From Algibacter sp045066735 (GTDB lineage: Bacteria; Bacteroidota; Bacteroidia; Flavobacteriales; Flavobacteriaceae), in contig NZ_JBISHH010000026.1 of the NCBI RefSeq assembly GCF_045066735.1, positions 310,001-374,000 of the forward strand: DNA of 64,000 nt. Direction: 5' to 3'. Both the position numbers and the translations under genes were made by a program. The notes below the pieces were generated by a model. It was not told the origin of the DNA and did not search any database. It saw only the letters and a program-made list of their open reading frames with translations. Below are positions 1 through 8,168 of this stretch, piece by piece. Numbering within the stretch: position 1 is the first letter of the stretch; each line of letters opens with the position of its first letter.

Positions 1-2
1 AG

Positions 3-284
3 TATTACCATTACATGAAATCGTATTCACCTTACGATAATGTAGAGGCTAAAGACTACCCCAATATGCTAGTTACAACAGGTCTACATGATTCTCAAGT
101 GCAATATTGGGAACCTGCAAAGTGGGTTGCAAAACTTAGAGAATTGAAAACAGATAGTAATATATTAATGTTGCAAACCGATATGGAATCGGGTCATGGT
201 GGCGCTTCCGGACGTTTTGAAAGTCTTAAGGAAGTTGCGCTAGAATACGCATTTTTACTAGATTTAGAGGGAATTAAGCGCTAA
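3..284 (+). CDS. ptrB: Oligopeptidase B (protease II), C-terminal end, cut by window edge
   Basis: Serine peptidase of the prolyl oligopeptidase family (S9A) that cleaves after basic residues in short peptides. Only the last 93 codons are in the window; the reading frame is open to the left edge, so the first ATG at 15 is internal. The visible part carries two of the three catalytic residues: the Asp in TTGLHDSQVQYWEPAKW and the His in ESGHGGASGR, both in the form characteristic of oligopeptidase B. The nucleophile serine lies outside the window. Identity is firm from the near-invariant C-terminal sequence; whether the protein carries a signal peptide or lipobox cannot be seen. Confidence 0.9.
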   Translation, partial: YYHYMKSYSPYDNVEAKDYPNMLVTTGLHDSQVQYWEPAKWVAKLRELKTDSNILMLQTDMESGHGGASGRFESLKEVALEYAFLLDLEGIKR

Positions 285-304
285 TAAAAAAAAATGTCTT
301 ATTT

Positions 305-332
305 TTGTCAAGTTTTAAGAAGCATAGATTTT
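305..332 (+). promoter_or_regulatory. Bacteroidota-type promoter for the cysteate synthase gene
   Basis: A TTG at 305-307 is followed after 17 nt by TAGATTTT at 325-332, a 7 of 8 match to the Bacteroidota -7 box TAnnTTTG. It lies 30 nt upstream of the ATG at 362. The identification is by consensus only. Confidence 0.45.
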
Positions 333-361
333 TTATATCGTGCAACTTGTAAATTGAATTT

Positions 362-1402
362 ATGAAACACAGAAATCAAGTATTTGATAATGTATTAGAG
401 TTAGTTGGCAATACACCTTTAGTAAAGCTAAATAGAATTACCTCTAAGTTCGAAGGAGATTTTTACGCTAAAGTAGAATGTTTTAATCCAGGACAATCAT
501 CAAAAGATAGAATAGCACTTTATATTATAGAAGAAGCCGAAAAGAAAGGCATTTTAAAACCTGGTGATACAATTGTAGAAACTACTTCTGGTAACACTGG
601 TTTTAGTATTGCAATGGTGAGTATTATTAAAGGATACGAGTGTGTGTTAGCAGTAAGTTCAAAATCTTCTCCAGATAAAATTGATATGTTGCGTACTATG
701 GGGGCTAAAGTTTATGTTTGTCCTGCTCATGTTAGTGCAGACGATCCAAGATCGTACTACCAAGTAGCAAAACGTATTCATGAGGAGTTAAAAGGTTCAG
801 TTTATATCAATCAGTATTTCAATCAGTTAAATATTGATGCACATTACAATTCTACAGGGCCAGAAATTTGGAAACAAACAGAAGGGCAAATAACGCATTT
901 AGTAGCGTGTAGTGGTACTGGAGGAACCATTTCTGGAACAGCAAAATATTTAAAAGAACAAAACCCAAATATAAAAGTAATTGGTGTTGATGCTTTTGGT
1001 TCGGTTATTAAAAAATATCATGAAACTAGAGAATTCGACGAAAAAGAAATTTATCCATATAGAATAGAAGGCTTAGGTAAAAATTTGATTCCCGGTGCTA
1101 CAGATTTTGATATAATAGATCAATTTGTAAAAGTTACCGATGAAGAAAGTGCGCATACGGCTAGAGAAATTGCAAGAACAGAAGGCATGTTTGTTGGTTA
1201 TACGTCTGGTGCAGCAACACAAGCTATTAAACAACTTGGAGAACTAGGTGAGTTTAAAAAGGGAGATAAAATTGTTGTAATTTATCCAGATCACGGTTCT
1301 CGTTATATGAGCAAAGTTTATAGTGATAAATGGATGAGCGATCAAGGTTTCTTTGATTCTCAAAATGAAGCAGCAGCGCAAAGTATTCAATACATAAAAT
1401 AA
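362..1402 (+). CDS. capA: PLP-dependent cysteine synthase-like enzyme, probable cysteate synthase (capnine pathway)
   Basis: A 346-residue fold-type II PLP enzyme of the cysteine synthase/cystathionine beta-synthase family. The Schiff-base lysine is K48 in GQSSKDRIA, the substrate loop is TSGNTG (75-80) and the phosphate-binding loop is SGTGGT (184-189). The lysine motif departs from the usual PxxSVKDR of O-acetylserine sulfhydrylases. The next gene encodes an alpha-oxoamine synthase, and this pairing is that described for capnine (sulfonolipid) synthesis, where CapA makes L-cysteate from O-phosphoserine and sulfite. Function is inferred from family and neighbour; an ordinary cysteine or cystathionine synthase is the main alternative. 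A hairpin terminator follows the gene, so co-transcription with the acyltransferase would need readthrough. Confidence 0.7.
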   Translation: MKHRNQVFDNVLELVGNTPLVKLNRITSKFEGDFYAKVECFNPGQSSKDRIALYIIEEAEKKGILKPGDTIVETTSGNTGFSIAMVSIIKGYECVLAVSSKSSPDKIDMLRTMGAKVYVCPAHVSADDPRSYYQVAKRIHEELKGSVYINQYFNQLNIDAHYNSTGPEIWKQTEGQITHLVACSGTGGTISGTAKYLKEQNPNIKVIGVDAFGSVIKKYHETREFDEKEIYPYRIEGLGKNLIPGATDFDIIDQFVKVTDEESAHTAREIARTEGMFVGYTSGAATQAIKQLGELGEFKKGDKIVVIYPDHGSRYMSKVYSDKWMSDQGFFDSQNEAAAQSIQYIK

Positions 1403-1425
1403 TTAAATACAGAATATAATACCGG

Positions 1426-1463
1426 TCCATAATTTACAAATTTGTAAAATATGGACTTTTTTT
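1426..1463 (+). terminator. Rho-independent terminator after the cysteate synthase gene
   Basis: TCCATAATTTACAAA at 1426-1440 pairs with TTTGTAAAATATGGA at 1441-1455 with one bulged or mismatched position, and a run of seven T follows at 1457-1463. The outer pairs form the stem and the innermost bases the loop. Confidence 0.6.
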
Positions 1464-1695
1464 ATGCTTTAAAAAATCGATATAGCTCATTTTTTTAACT
1501 TTATTGTCTATATTTCGTAAATGCATGGTAAAAAATTATGTTCAAACCATATAAATATTTAATTTTGCACGGACTGACTAAAACCAAAACATTCTTGATT
1601 CTTTCATAAACAACTCGTTCTGTTTGTGTTCCTGAAAAGTTGTTTAATAGGTTATAGTTATATCTAAAGTTTAATAGCAATACCATTTATAATAG

Positions 1696-2955
1696 ATGAA
1701 GGATTTATTTGAAAAGATTTATAAAGACAAAGGACCACTAGGAAAGTGGGCGTCTCAGGCTGAAGGTTATTTTGTATTCCCAAAATTGGAAGGCGAAATT
1801 TCTAATAGAATGAAGTTTCAAGGAAAAGACGTAATCACATGGAGTATTAATGACTACTTAGGTTTAGCCAATCATCCAGAAGTTCGTAAAGTAGATGCGG
1901 AAGCTGCAGCACAATATGGTTCTGCTTACCCAATGGGGGCAAGAATGATGTCTGGTCATACAGATTTACACGAACAACTTCAAAATGAATTAGCGTCTTT
2001 TGTAAGTAAAGAAGCTGCTTATTTATTAAACTTTGGATACCAAGGTATGGTATCTACCATTGATGCTTTAGTTTCTAAAGATGATATTATTGTTTACGAT
2101 GTAGATGCTCACGCTTGTATTATTGATGGTGTGCGTTTACACATGGGTAAGCGTTTTACTTATAAACATAATGACATTGAAAGTTTAGAGAAAAACTTGG
2201 AGCGTGCTACTAAAATGGCAGAACAAACTGGAGGAGGGATTTTAGTGATTTCTGAAGGTGTTTTTGGAATGCGTGGAGAGCAAGGACGTTTAAAAGAAAT
2301 AGTTGAGCTTAAAAAGAAATTTACTTTCAGATTATTTGTTGATGATGCACACGGTTTTGGAACTTTGGGAGCAACAGGAGCAGGAGCTGGAGAAGAGCAA
2401 GGCGTGCAAGATGATATTGATGTATATTTTGCAACTTTCGCTAAGTCTTTAGCAAGTACAGGTGCTTTTATTGCTGGTGATAAAGAAATAATCGATTATT
2501 TAAAATATAATTTACGTTCTCAAATGTTTGCAAAATCTTTGCAAATGCAATTAGTTGCTGGAGCTCTTAAGCGTTTAGATATGCTTAGAACTATGCCAGA
2601 ATTAAAAGCAAAATTATGGGAAAACGTAAATGCATTACAATCTGGATTAAAAGAGCGTGGTTTTGATATTGGTACAACGCAAAGTTGCGTAACACCAGTA
2701 TATTTAAAAGGGTCTATTCCTGAGGCTATGGCTTTAGTAAAAGATTTAAGAGAGAACTACGGTATTTTCTGTTCAATAGTTGTTTACCCTGTAATTCCAA
2801 AAGGTTTAATTTTATTAAGATTAATTCCTACTGCAACACATACATTAGAAGATGTTTCTGAAACTTTAAATGCATTTGATGCTATTAGAGAGCGTTTAGA
2901 AAATGGAACTTACAAACGTTTATCTGCTTCAGTTATGGCAGCAATGGGTGAGTAG
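1696..2955 (+). CDS. capB: Alpha-oxoamine synthase, probable cysteate fatty acyltransferase (capnine synthesis)
   Basis: A 419-residue fold-type I PLP enzyme of the alpha-oxoamine synthase family (serine palmitoyltransferase, KBL, BioF, HemA). The features seen are FGYQG (113-117), His139 in DVDAHAC for ring stacking, DDAHGFG (216-222) and the PLP lysine K250 in FAKSLASTG. In Flavobacterium and relatives the enzyme in this position condenses cysteate with an acyl thioester to give 3-ketocapnine, the precursor of the sulfonolipids needed for normal gliding. Adjacency to a cysteate synthase-like gene supports cysteate rather than serine or glycine as the amino substrate. Serine palmitoyltransferase is the main alternative. 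The length is slightly above the usual 390-400 residues. Confidence 0.75.
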   Translation: MKDLFEKIYKDKGPLGKWASQAEGYFVFPKLEGEISNRMKFQGKDVITWSINDYLGLANHPEVRKVDAEAAAQYGSAYPMGARMMSGHTDLHEQLQNELASFVSKEAAYLLNFGYQGMVSTIDALVSKDDIIVYDVDAHACIIDGVRLHMGKRFTYKHNDIESLEKNLERATKMAEQTGGGILVISEGVFGMRGEQGRLKEIVELKKKFTFRLFVDDAHGFGTLGATGAGAGEEQGVQDDIDVYFATFAKSLASTGAFIAGDKEIIDYLKYNLRSQMFAKSLQMQLVAGALKRLDMLRTMPELKAKLWENVNALQSGLKERGFDIGTTQSCVTPVYLKGSIPEAMALVKDLRENYGIFCSIVVYPVIPKGLILLRLIPTATHTLEDVSETLNAFDAIRERLENGTYKRLSASVMAAMGE

Positions 2956-2977
2956 TTTCACAAATAAAATAGATTAT

Positions 2978-3014
2978 AAAAAAACCGATTCAATTTTAAT
3001 TGAATCGGTTTTTT
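2978..3014. terminator. Bidirectional terminator between convergent genes
   Basis: AAAACCGATTCAA and TTGAATCGGTTTT flank a short TTTAA loop, with an A run on the left and a T run on the right. It can therefore terminate both the acyltransferase gene on the plus strand and the convergent gene on the minus strand. Confidence 0.85.
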
Positions 3015-3029
3015 AGTTTTATTATAAAT

Positions 3030-4148
3030 CTAAAGTAGCTTTTTATAAGTTTTTCTTCTTTTATAAACTACCGGATCAAAATGTTTCCATATTTGGTGTA
3101 TGGCGTGGTTATCTTCAAGCTCTGGAGTTCTAAAGCAGGTTTGTATACCTTTTTCTTTAAAAGTCTCGTAGTACTCATTAAAAATTACGGCATGTACACC
3201 TTTGTTTTGGTAGTCTGGATGAATTCCTATTAAATAGAAAATAACATCTTTACTATTTTTTTTAGCACTCAAAATATGCCTAAAGCCGAAAGGAAAGAGT
3301 TTTCCATTCATCTTTTTTAAAGCTTCGGCAAATGCAGGCATAACAATAGCAAAACCTACCAGTTCATCATTTTTATCTACAACAAATTTGATGTATTCAG
3401 GATTTACGAAACTGATAAATTTCTTTTTAAAATATGCTTTTTGAATATCATTTATAGCTACAAATGATGATAACGAAGCATAGCTTGCGTTAAATAAATC
3501 GAACATCTTATCGACATAAGGCATTACTTCACTCGTTTTAGTGAATTTTAAAGCTTTTAGTTGGTAGCGTCTTTTTATTAGTTCTTGTGCCTTTTTAAAA
3601 AATTCTGGTTTTACATTTTCAAAAGGAAAACGACTTTCTGAATAAGATTTTTCAATCTCGTATCCAGCCGCTTCATAATGCTTGATATAGTAGGCATGAT
3701 TGTACCAGGTAACCATGGGTGCAATGCTATCAAAACCTTCCGTCATAACACCAACCTTATCAAGGTTAGAGAATCCAACAGGGCCTTCTGTAAATTCTAG
3801 GTTTTTACTTTTTCCGATTTCTGAAACCTTATCAAGTAAAGTTTTAGAAACTTCTAAATCGTCTATAAAATCGAACCAGCCAAAACGCATTTTTTTTATG
3901 TTTTGATTGTCAATCTCTAAATTGTTAGTAATAGCTGCAATTCGCCCAACAATAATATTATTTTTATAAGCTAAAAATAACTGTGCTTCGGCGTCTTTAA
4001 AAACGGGGTTTTCATTTTTATCAAAGGTGTTCATCTCCTGACTAATAATAGGAGGTGTCCAATATTTACAGTCTTTATAAAGTGTGAAAGGAAATTTTAC
4101 AAATACCTTTAAGTCTTTTTTAGTTTTTACTTCTTTTAGTGTAATCAT
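3030..4148 (-). CDS. GNAT-like N-acyltransferase superfamily protein, 372 aa
   Basis: A soluble 372-residue protein with the look of a double GNAT fold. An N-terminal half carries ILVGRIAAI-like strand residues (about 60-70), and a C-terminal half carries the acetyl-CoA-binding-type stretch IGIHPDYQNKGVHAVIF (about 305-320), close to the Q/RxxGxG/A signature. Proteins of this type are common in Bacteroidota and are usually annotated only as GNAT or acyl-CoA N-acyltransferase. It is convergent with the capnine acyltransferase gene. Since capnine must be N-acylated to form the mature sulfonolipid, it is tempting to link it to that step, but the sequence alone does not show this. Confidence 0.6.
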   Translation of the reverse strand: MITLKEVKTKKDLKVFVKFPFTLYKDCKYWTPPIISQEMNTFDKNENPVFKDAEAQLFLAYKNNIIVGRIAAITNNLEIDNQNIKKMRFGWFDFIDDLEVSKTLLDKVSEIGKSKNLEFTEGPVGFSNLDKVGVMTEGFDSIAPMVTWYNHAYYIKHYEAAGYEIEKSYSESRFPFENVKPEFFKKAQELIKRRYQLKALKFTKTSEVMPYVDKMFDLFNASYASLSSFVAINDIQKAYFKKKFISFVNPEYIKFVVDKNDELVGFAIVMPAFAEALKKMNGKLFPFGFRHILSAKKNSKDVIFYLIGIHPDYQNKGVHAVIFNEYYETFKEKGIQTCFRTPELEDNHAIHQIWKHFDPVVYKRRKTYKKLL

Positions 4149-4175
4149 AATACTTTTATGATAGATTTATCTTAA

Positions 4176-5180
4176 TTAATCTTCAAAATCTATAGCGTCT
4201 CTTTTTGGTTTTTTTGTAGTTTTTTTTGCTGCTTTTTTGCCGCTTTTTTTCTTTTTATTTCCTGATCTTTTAGCGGTATCTTCAATTGAGTTTCCATTAT
4301 CAATTTCTTTATCTTTATGGAAATCTAATCGGTAAGACATTCCGAAATTTACACTAAAAACAGATGGTGTATCTTTTGTATTGAATGTTAAAGCGGTATC
4401 TAGCTGAAAATCTTTACCCCATAAATAAGCGCCACCAAATCTAAACAAATTATCGGCGTAATAATCACTTTGAATACCTTGTGTTTCTCCGAAAACAACC
4501 CATTGTGGACTAAAAGAATGCGTTAAGGTTAGGATGTATGAAAAGTCCGATTGATCTGTGCCTATGCGGTCTTTTATTAAATTCATTACAAAAACCCAGC
4601 CTCCAGAAAAGTTGTTTTGTGTAGCAATCATTACTTTAGGGCTGAAACCTTCTATAGCATCTGCAGTATATGGATTATCTGGTGTATCAAAGTTTGCACC
4701 AGCATAAATTGCTATGGCAGGAATTAACGATTTCCATTTAAAGGTGTGGTTTGCTTTCCAACTGTAAAGGTTCGGTTTATCATCTTCTGCGTTTTTGTAA
4801 GGGTCGTAAACTAAATATTTAGCTCCAAGAGTTAAATATTTAAAATTAGAACGACGATCTTTGTTATCTAAATTTGAAAAATAAGATTTATTGTCACTTT
4901 GGTAGTTTCCTTCAAAATTTAATTCTAATTGTTCCCATAATAACCCGTAACGTACAGCAAAATCGGCACCAAATCCTGAGACTTTATATCCTATGGCTGG
5001 CGTGCGCTCTTCTTCAATTATATAGGGGCCAACTTCAAATTGAGCTACATTGGTTCCTACAGAAAACGCACTTCTGGAAACACCCGGTCTGTTAGAGTTT
5101 ATAACATCGGTATATTGGCAAAATGCTTGGGTTGAAAAAAATGTGAGTAGGAGAATTAAAATCGATTTGATAGCTTTCAT
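4176..5180 (-). CDS. Secreted outer-membrane beta-barrel protein, transporter-like, with basic C-terminal tail
   Basis: The ATG at 5180 (MKAIKSILILLLTFFSTQAF) gives a typical signal peptide ending near AFCQ, so the longer frame opening at 5207 is rejected. The mature part begins NSNRPGVS, as in the Bacteroidota family resembling the phenol meta-degradation outer-membrane proteins, and continues as alternating aromatic and polar strands consistent with a barrel. The last 45 residues are very rich in lysine (NKKKKSGKKAAKKTTKKPKR) and end in an acidic tip, an unusual extension whose role is unknown. The substrate cannot be inferred. Confidence 0.65.
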   Translation of the reverse strand: MKAIKSILILLLTFFSTQAFCQYTDVINSNRPGVSRSAFSVGTNVAQFEVGPYIIEEERTPAIGYKVSGFGADFAVRYGLLWEQLELNFEGNYQSDNKSYFSNLDNKDRRSNFKYLTLGAKYLVYDPYKNAEDDKPNLYSWKANHTFKWKSLIPAIAIYAGANFDTPDNPYTADAIEGFSPKVMIATQNNFSGGWVFVMNLIKDRIGTDQSDFSYILTLTHSFSPQWVVFGETQGIQSDYYADNLFRFGGAYLWGKDFQLDTALTFNTKDTPSVFSVNFGMSYRLDFHKDKEIDNGNSIEDTAKRSGNKKKKSGKKAAKKTTKKPKRDAIDFED

Positions 5181-5313
5181 AGTTGAAATTTTTAACGCGT
5201 TGTGCACACGCGCAGATTTTATAATTTTAAGTACTAATGATTAAGGGTTTTCAAATATAGATATTTTATATATTTTTTATCATTTTTCAATGTTTTTTAA
5301 ACGTATAGAATTG

Positions 5314-5321
5314 TATTTTTG
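5314..5321 (+). promoter_or_regulatory. Putative -7 element for the DUF4834 gene
   Basis: TATTTTTG is an exact match to TAnnTTTG and lies 28 nt upstream of the ATG at 5350. A clear TTG at the -33 position is not visible. Confidence 0.35.
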
Positions 5322-5349
5322 TTGTTAGTTTTAATCAAAAGTTTGACTT

Positions 5350-5601
5350 ATGGGTTTATTAAGAACCATATTTATAATTGTTTTAGTCTATTATTTATTT
5401 AAAGTGCTTTCTAGAATCTTTGCACCTTTTTTAATGAAGTTTGCTGTAAAAAAAGCAGAAGAGCGTTTTGGTGGTCAGTTTCAAAAACAACAACAACAGC
5501 CTGCAAAGAAAGAAGGAGAAGTGACTATCGATAAAATCCCGAATACACGAACGTCTAATAAAGATGTTGGTGACTATGTGGATTACGAAGAAGTAGATTA
5601 A
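5350..5601 (+). CDS. DUF4834 family small membrane protein
   Basis: An 83-residue protein with one N-terminal transmembrane segment (LLRTIFIIVLVYYLFKVLS), a basic and amphipathic stretch, a glutamine run (QKQQQQ) and an acidic C-terminus (DYVDYEEVD). The organisation matches the DUF4834 family found throughout the Flavobacteriaceae, where function is unknown. It lies just upstream of the YfhO-like gene, though the 113-nt gap allows separate transcription. Confidence 0.75.
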   Translation: MGLLRTIFIIVLVYYLFKVLSRIFAPFLMKFAVKKAEERFGGQFQKQQQQPAKKEGEVTIDKIPNTRTSNKDVGDYVDYEEVD

Positions 5602-5714
5602 GGCAAATTCTTTTTTTATTTCCGCGAAAGCATAATGTTCTTAAAATTAGAGTTGAACTTCTATGCTAAGAAAATAATTACTAATTTTCACATTCATTGT
5701 TTTAAACTACTTTT

Positions 5715-8135
5715 ATGCAATTTTCAATTAAACGCATACTTCCGCATATCTTGGTACTTCTAGGGTTTGTAATATTGTCTTTGGCTTATTTTAGCCCCGT
5801 TTTACAAGGAAAAGAAATTTATCAAAGTGATATTGTTCAGTTTATAGGCATGAGCAAGCAGCAAAAGGATTTTAAAGCTGAAACTGGCGTAGAAACCTAT
5901 TGGACCAATGGGGCTTTTGCGGGAATGCCAACCTATCAATTAGGCGCAAGATATCCTCATAATTACATTAAAAAAGTTGATGCTGCACTACGATTTTTAC
6001 CTCGTCCTGCAGATTATTTATTTTTATATTTAATGAGTTTTTATGTACTGCTATTAGTGCTTAAAGTGGATTATAAACTCGCAGCTTTGGGTGCCTTAGC
6101 CTTTGGGTTTTCAACATATTTAATTATTATCTTAGGTGTAGGCCACAACAGTAAAGCGCATGCTATTGCGTATATGCCGTTAGTTTTAAGCGGAATAATA
6201 CTCACTTTTAGGCGGAAATATATAGCTGGTTTTTTACTAACCGTTTTGGCAATGGGTTTAGAAATTGTATCGAACCACTTCCAAATGACTTACTATTTGA
6301 TGTTACTCGTGCTTATTTTAGGAATAGCTTATTTAGTCGATGCCTATAAAAAGCAAGTTTTACCTCATTTTTTTAAATCGGTTGGTATTTTATTCGCAGC
6401 AGTTATTTTGGCTATTGCTTTAAATGCAACAGGTGTAATGGCTACGCAAGAGTATGTAAAAGAAAGTACACGTGGTAAAACGGAACTAACCATTAATGCC
6501 GATGGATCTCCAAAAGTAGTTTCAAACGGATTAGATAAAGACTATATCACGCAATTTAGTTATGGTTTTGCTGAAACTTTTAACCTATTTATACCTCGAT
6601 TTATGGGAGGTGGTAATGGTGAAAATGTTGGTAAAGATTCTGCTACTTATGAAGCTTTTAGAAAATTAGGAGCTACAACAACTCAGGCCGCCGAGGAGGC
6701 AAAACGAGCACCCTTGTATTGGGGTGATCAACCCATTGTAGAAGCACCGGCATATGTAGGAGCTGTTATTTTATTTCTGTTTGTATTTGCTTTATTTTTA
6801 GTAAAAGGGCGTTTAAAATGGTGGCTTGTTGGCGGCACGCTATTTTCTTTATTATTGTCTTACGGTAAAAACTTAGGGTTTTTAACCAACTTTTTTATCG
6901 ATTACGTACCAATGTATAACAAATTTAGAGCGGTAACTTCCATACAAGTTTTATTGGAGTTATGTATACCAGTATTAGGGATTTTTGGTTTGGTGCGTTT
7001 GTTCAATACTTTTGAAAAAGAAGAAGAAAAGCTAAATGCGTTAAAGTATGCTACAATAATTACTGGTGGTTTAGCGCTTTTATTTTTAGTAATGAAATCG
7101 TCTTTATTTGATTTTGTTGGCGTTAACGATGGTTTTTACCGTCAGAATTACGGACAAGATTTTGTAGATGCCATAAGAGAAGATAGAAAAAGTGTTTTTA
7201 CAACAGATACACTTAGAAGTTTAATTTTAGTACTGCTATCGGCTGGTTTAATTTGGAACTATTTAAAAGGAAAATTAAAAGAAAACTTACTGATTATAGG
7301 CTTTGCTGTGCTATTAATGTTCGATTTAATTGGAGTGGATAAAAGATATGTAAATAGTGACGATTTTGTATCTTCTATTAAAATGAACAAGCCTTTTGAA
7401 GCTAACGAGGTTGATAAAGCTATTTTACAAGATAAAAGTTATTATCGCGTTTACGATTTAGTTTCAGGACGATCAAAACCATCATATTTTCATAATTCTT
7501 TAAATGGTTATAATGCCGCTGAGTTAAAGCGCTATCGTGAGGTTTTCGATTTTTATATTTCTCAAAATAATATGAATGTGCTTAATATGTTTAATACCAA
7601 ATATATTATTGCTCAAGGTGAAAAAGGAGAAACCTTTCCATACACCAATAGAGATGCGAATGGTGCGGCTTGGTTTATTAGCGAACTTAAAAAGGTAGAT
7701 TCTGCTAACGAAGAAATTAAAGCTTTGGATAGTTTAGATAATAAGCATGTTGCTGTTTTTGCTAAAGGAAAAGATGACATAATTCCAACGGAAACAAAAA
7801 AGTTTAATGTTGATTCTTTAGCAAGTATAAAAATTGTTGAGCACAAACCAAACTATTTAAAATACGCTTCTAGCAACGCAAATAAAGGTTTTGCAGTGTT
7901 TTCTGAAGTGTATTACGGAAACGGCTGGAAAACGTTTATCGATGGTGAAGAGACCGAGCATATACGTGTTAATTATACGCTACGTGGTTTAGAAATCCCG
8001 GAAGGAAAACATGAAATTGTGTTTAAGTTTGATCCAGATGTAGTGAAAACAGGAAGCTCAATTGCACTTGCTAGTTCTGTTTTATTCGGACTTTTATTAC
8101 TAGGCGGACTTTTCTACGGATTTCAAAAGAAATAG
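5715..8135 (+). CDS. YfhO family integral membrane protein
   Basis: An 806-residue polytopic membrane protein. It has about a dozen hydrophobic segments, from the N-terminal HILVLLGFVILSLAYFSP through the 760s, and a large soluble part between about 560 and 740. YfhO-type proteins belong to the GT-C-like glycosyltransferases and in Gram-positives are implicated in glycosylating lipid or teichoic acid; in flavobacteria the acceptor is unknown. The next two genes encode a glycosyltransferase and a flippase in the same direction with 33-60 nt gaps, which suggests one surface-glycan transcription unit. The final hydrophobic stretch (ALASSVLFGLLLLGGLFYGF) is probably a C-terminal anchor. Confidence 0.8.
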   Translation: MQFSIKRILPHILVLLGFVILSLAYFSPVLQGKEIYQSDIVQFIGMSKQQKDFKAETGVETYWTNGAFAGMPTYQLGARYPHNYIKKVDAALRFLPRPADYLFLYLMSFYVLLLVLKVDYKLAALGALAFGFSTYLIIILGVGHNSKAHAIAYMPLVLSGIILTFRRKYIAGFLLTVLAMGLEIVSNHFQMTYYLMLLVLILGIAYLVDAYKKQVLPHFFKSVGILFAAVILAIALNATGVMATQEYVKESTRGKTELTINADGSPKVVSNGLDKDYITQFSYGFAETFNLFIPRFMGGGNGENVGKDSATYEAFRKLGATTTQAAEEAKRAPLYWGDQPIVEAPAYVGAVILFLFVFALFLVKGRLKWWLVGGTLFSLLLSYGKNLGFLTNFFIDYVPMYNKFRAVTSIQVLLELCIPVLGIFGLVRLFNTFEKEEEKLNALKYATIITGGLALLFLVMKSSLFDFVGVNDGFYRQNYGQDFVDAIREDRKSVFTTDTLRSLILVLLSAGLIWNYLKGKLKENLLIIGFAVLLMFDLIGVDKRYVNSDDFVSSIKMNKPFEANEVDKAILQDKSYYRVYDLVSGRSKPSYFHNSLNGYNAAELKRYREVFDFYISQNNMNVLNMFNTKYIIAQGEKGETFPYTNRDANGAAWFISELKKVDSANEEIKALDSLDNKHVAVFAKGKDDIIPTETKKFNVDSLASIKIVEHKPNYLKYASSNANKGFAVFSEVYYGNGWKTFIDGEETEHIRVNYTLRGLEIPEGKHEIVFKFDPDVVKTGSSIALASSVLFGLLLLGGLFYGFQKK

Positions 8136-8168
8136 TTTTTTATTTCTACGCATATCGAAATTTTTTTA

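Noticed and set aside
1501..1686. Minus-strand 61-aa frame between capA and capB
   Set aside because: AT-rich intergenic sequence, no protein-like features, and it overlaps the region needed for the capB promoter.
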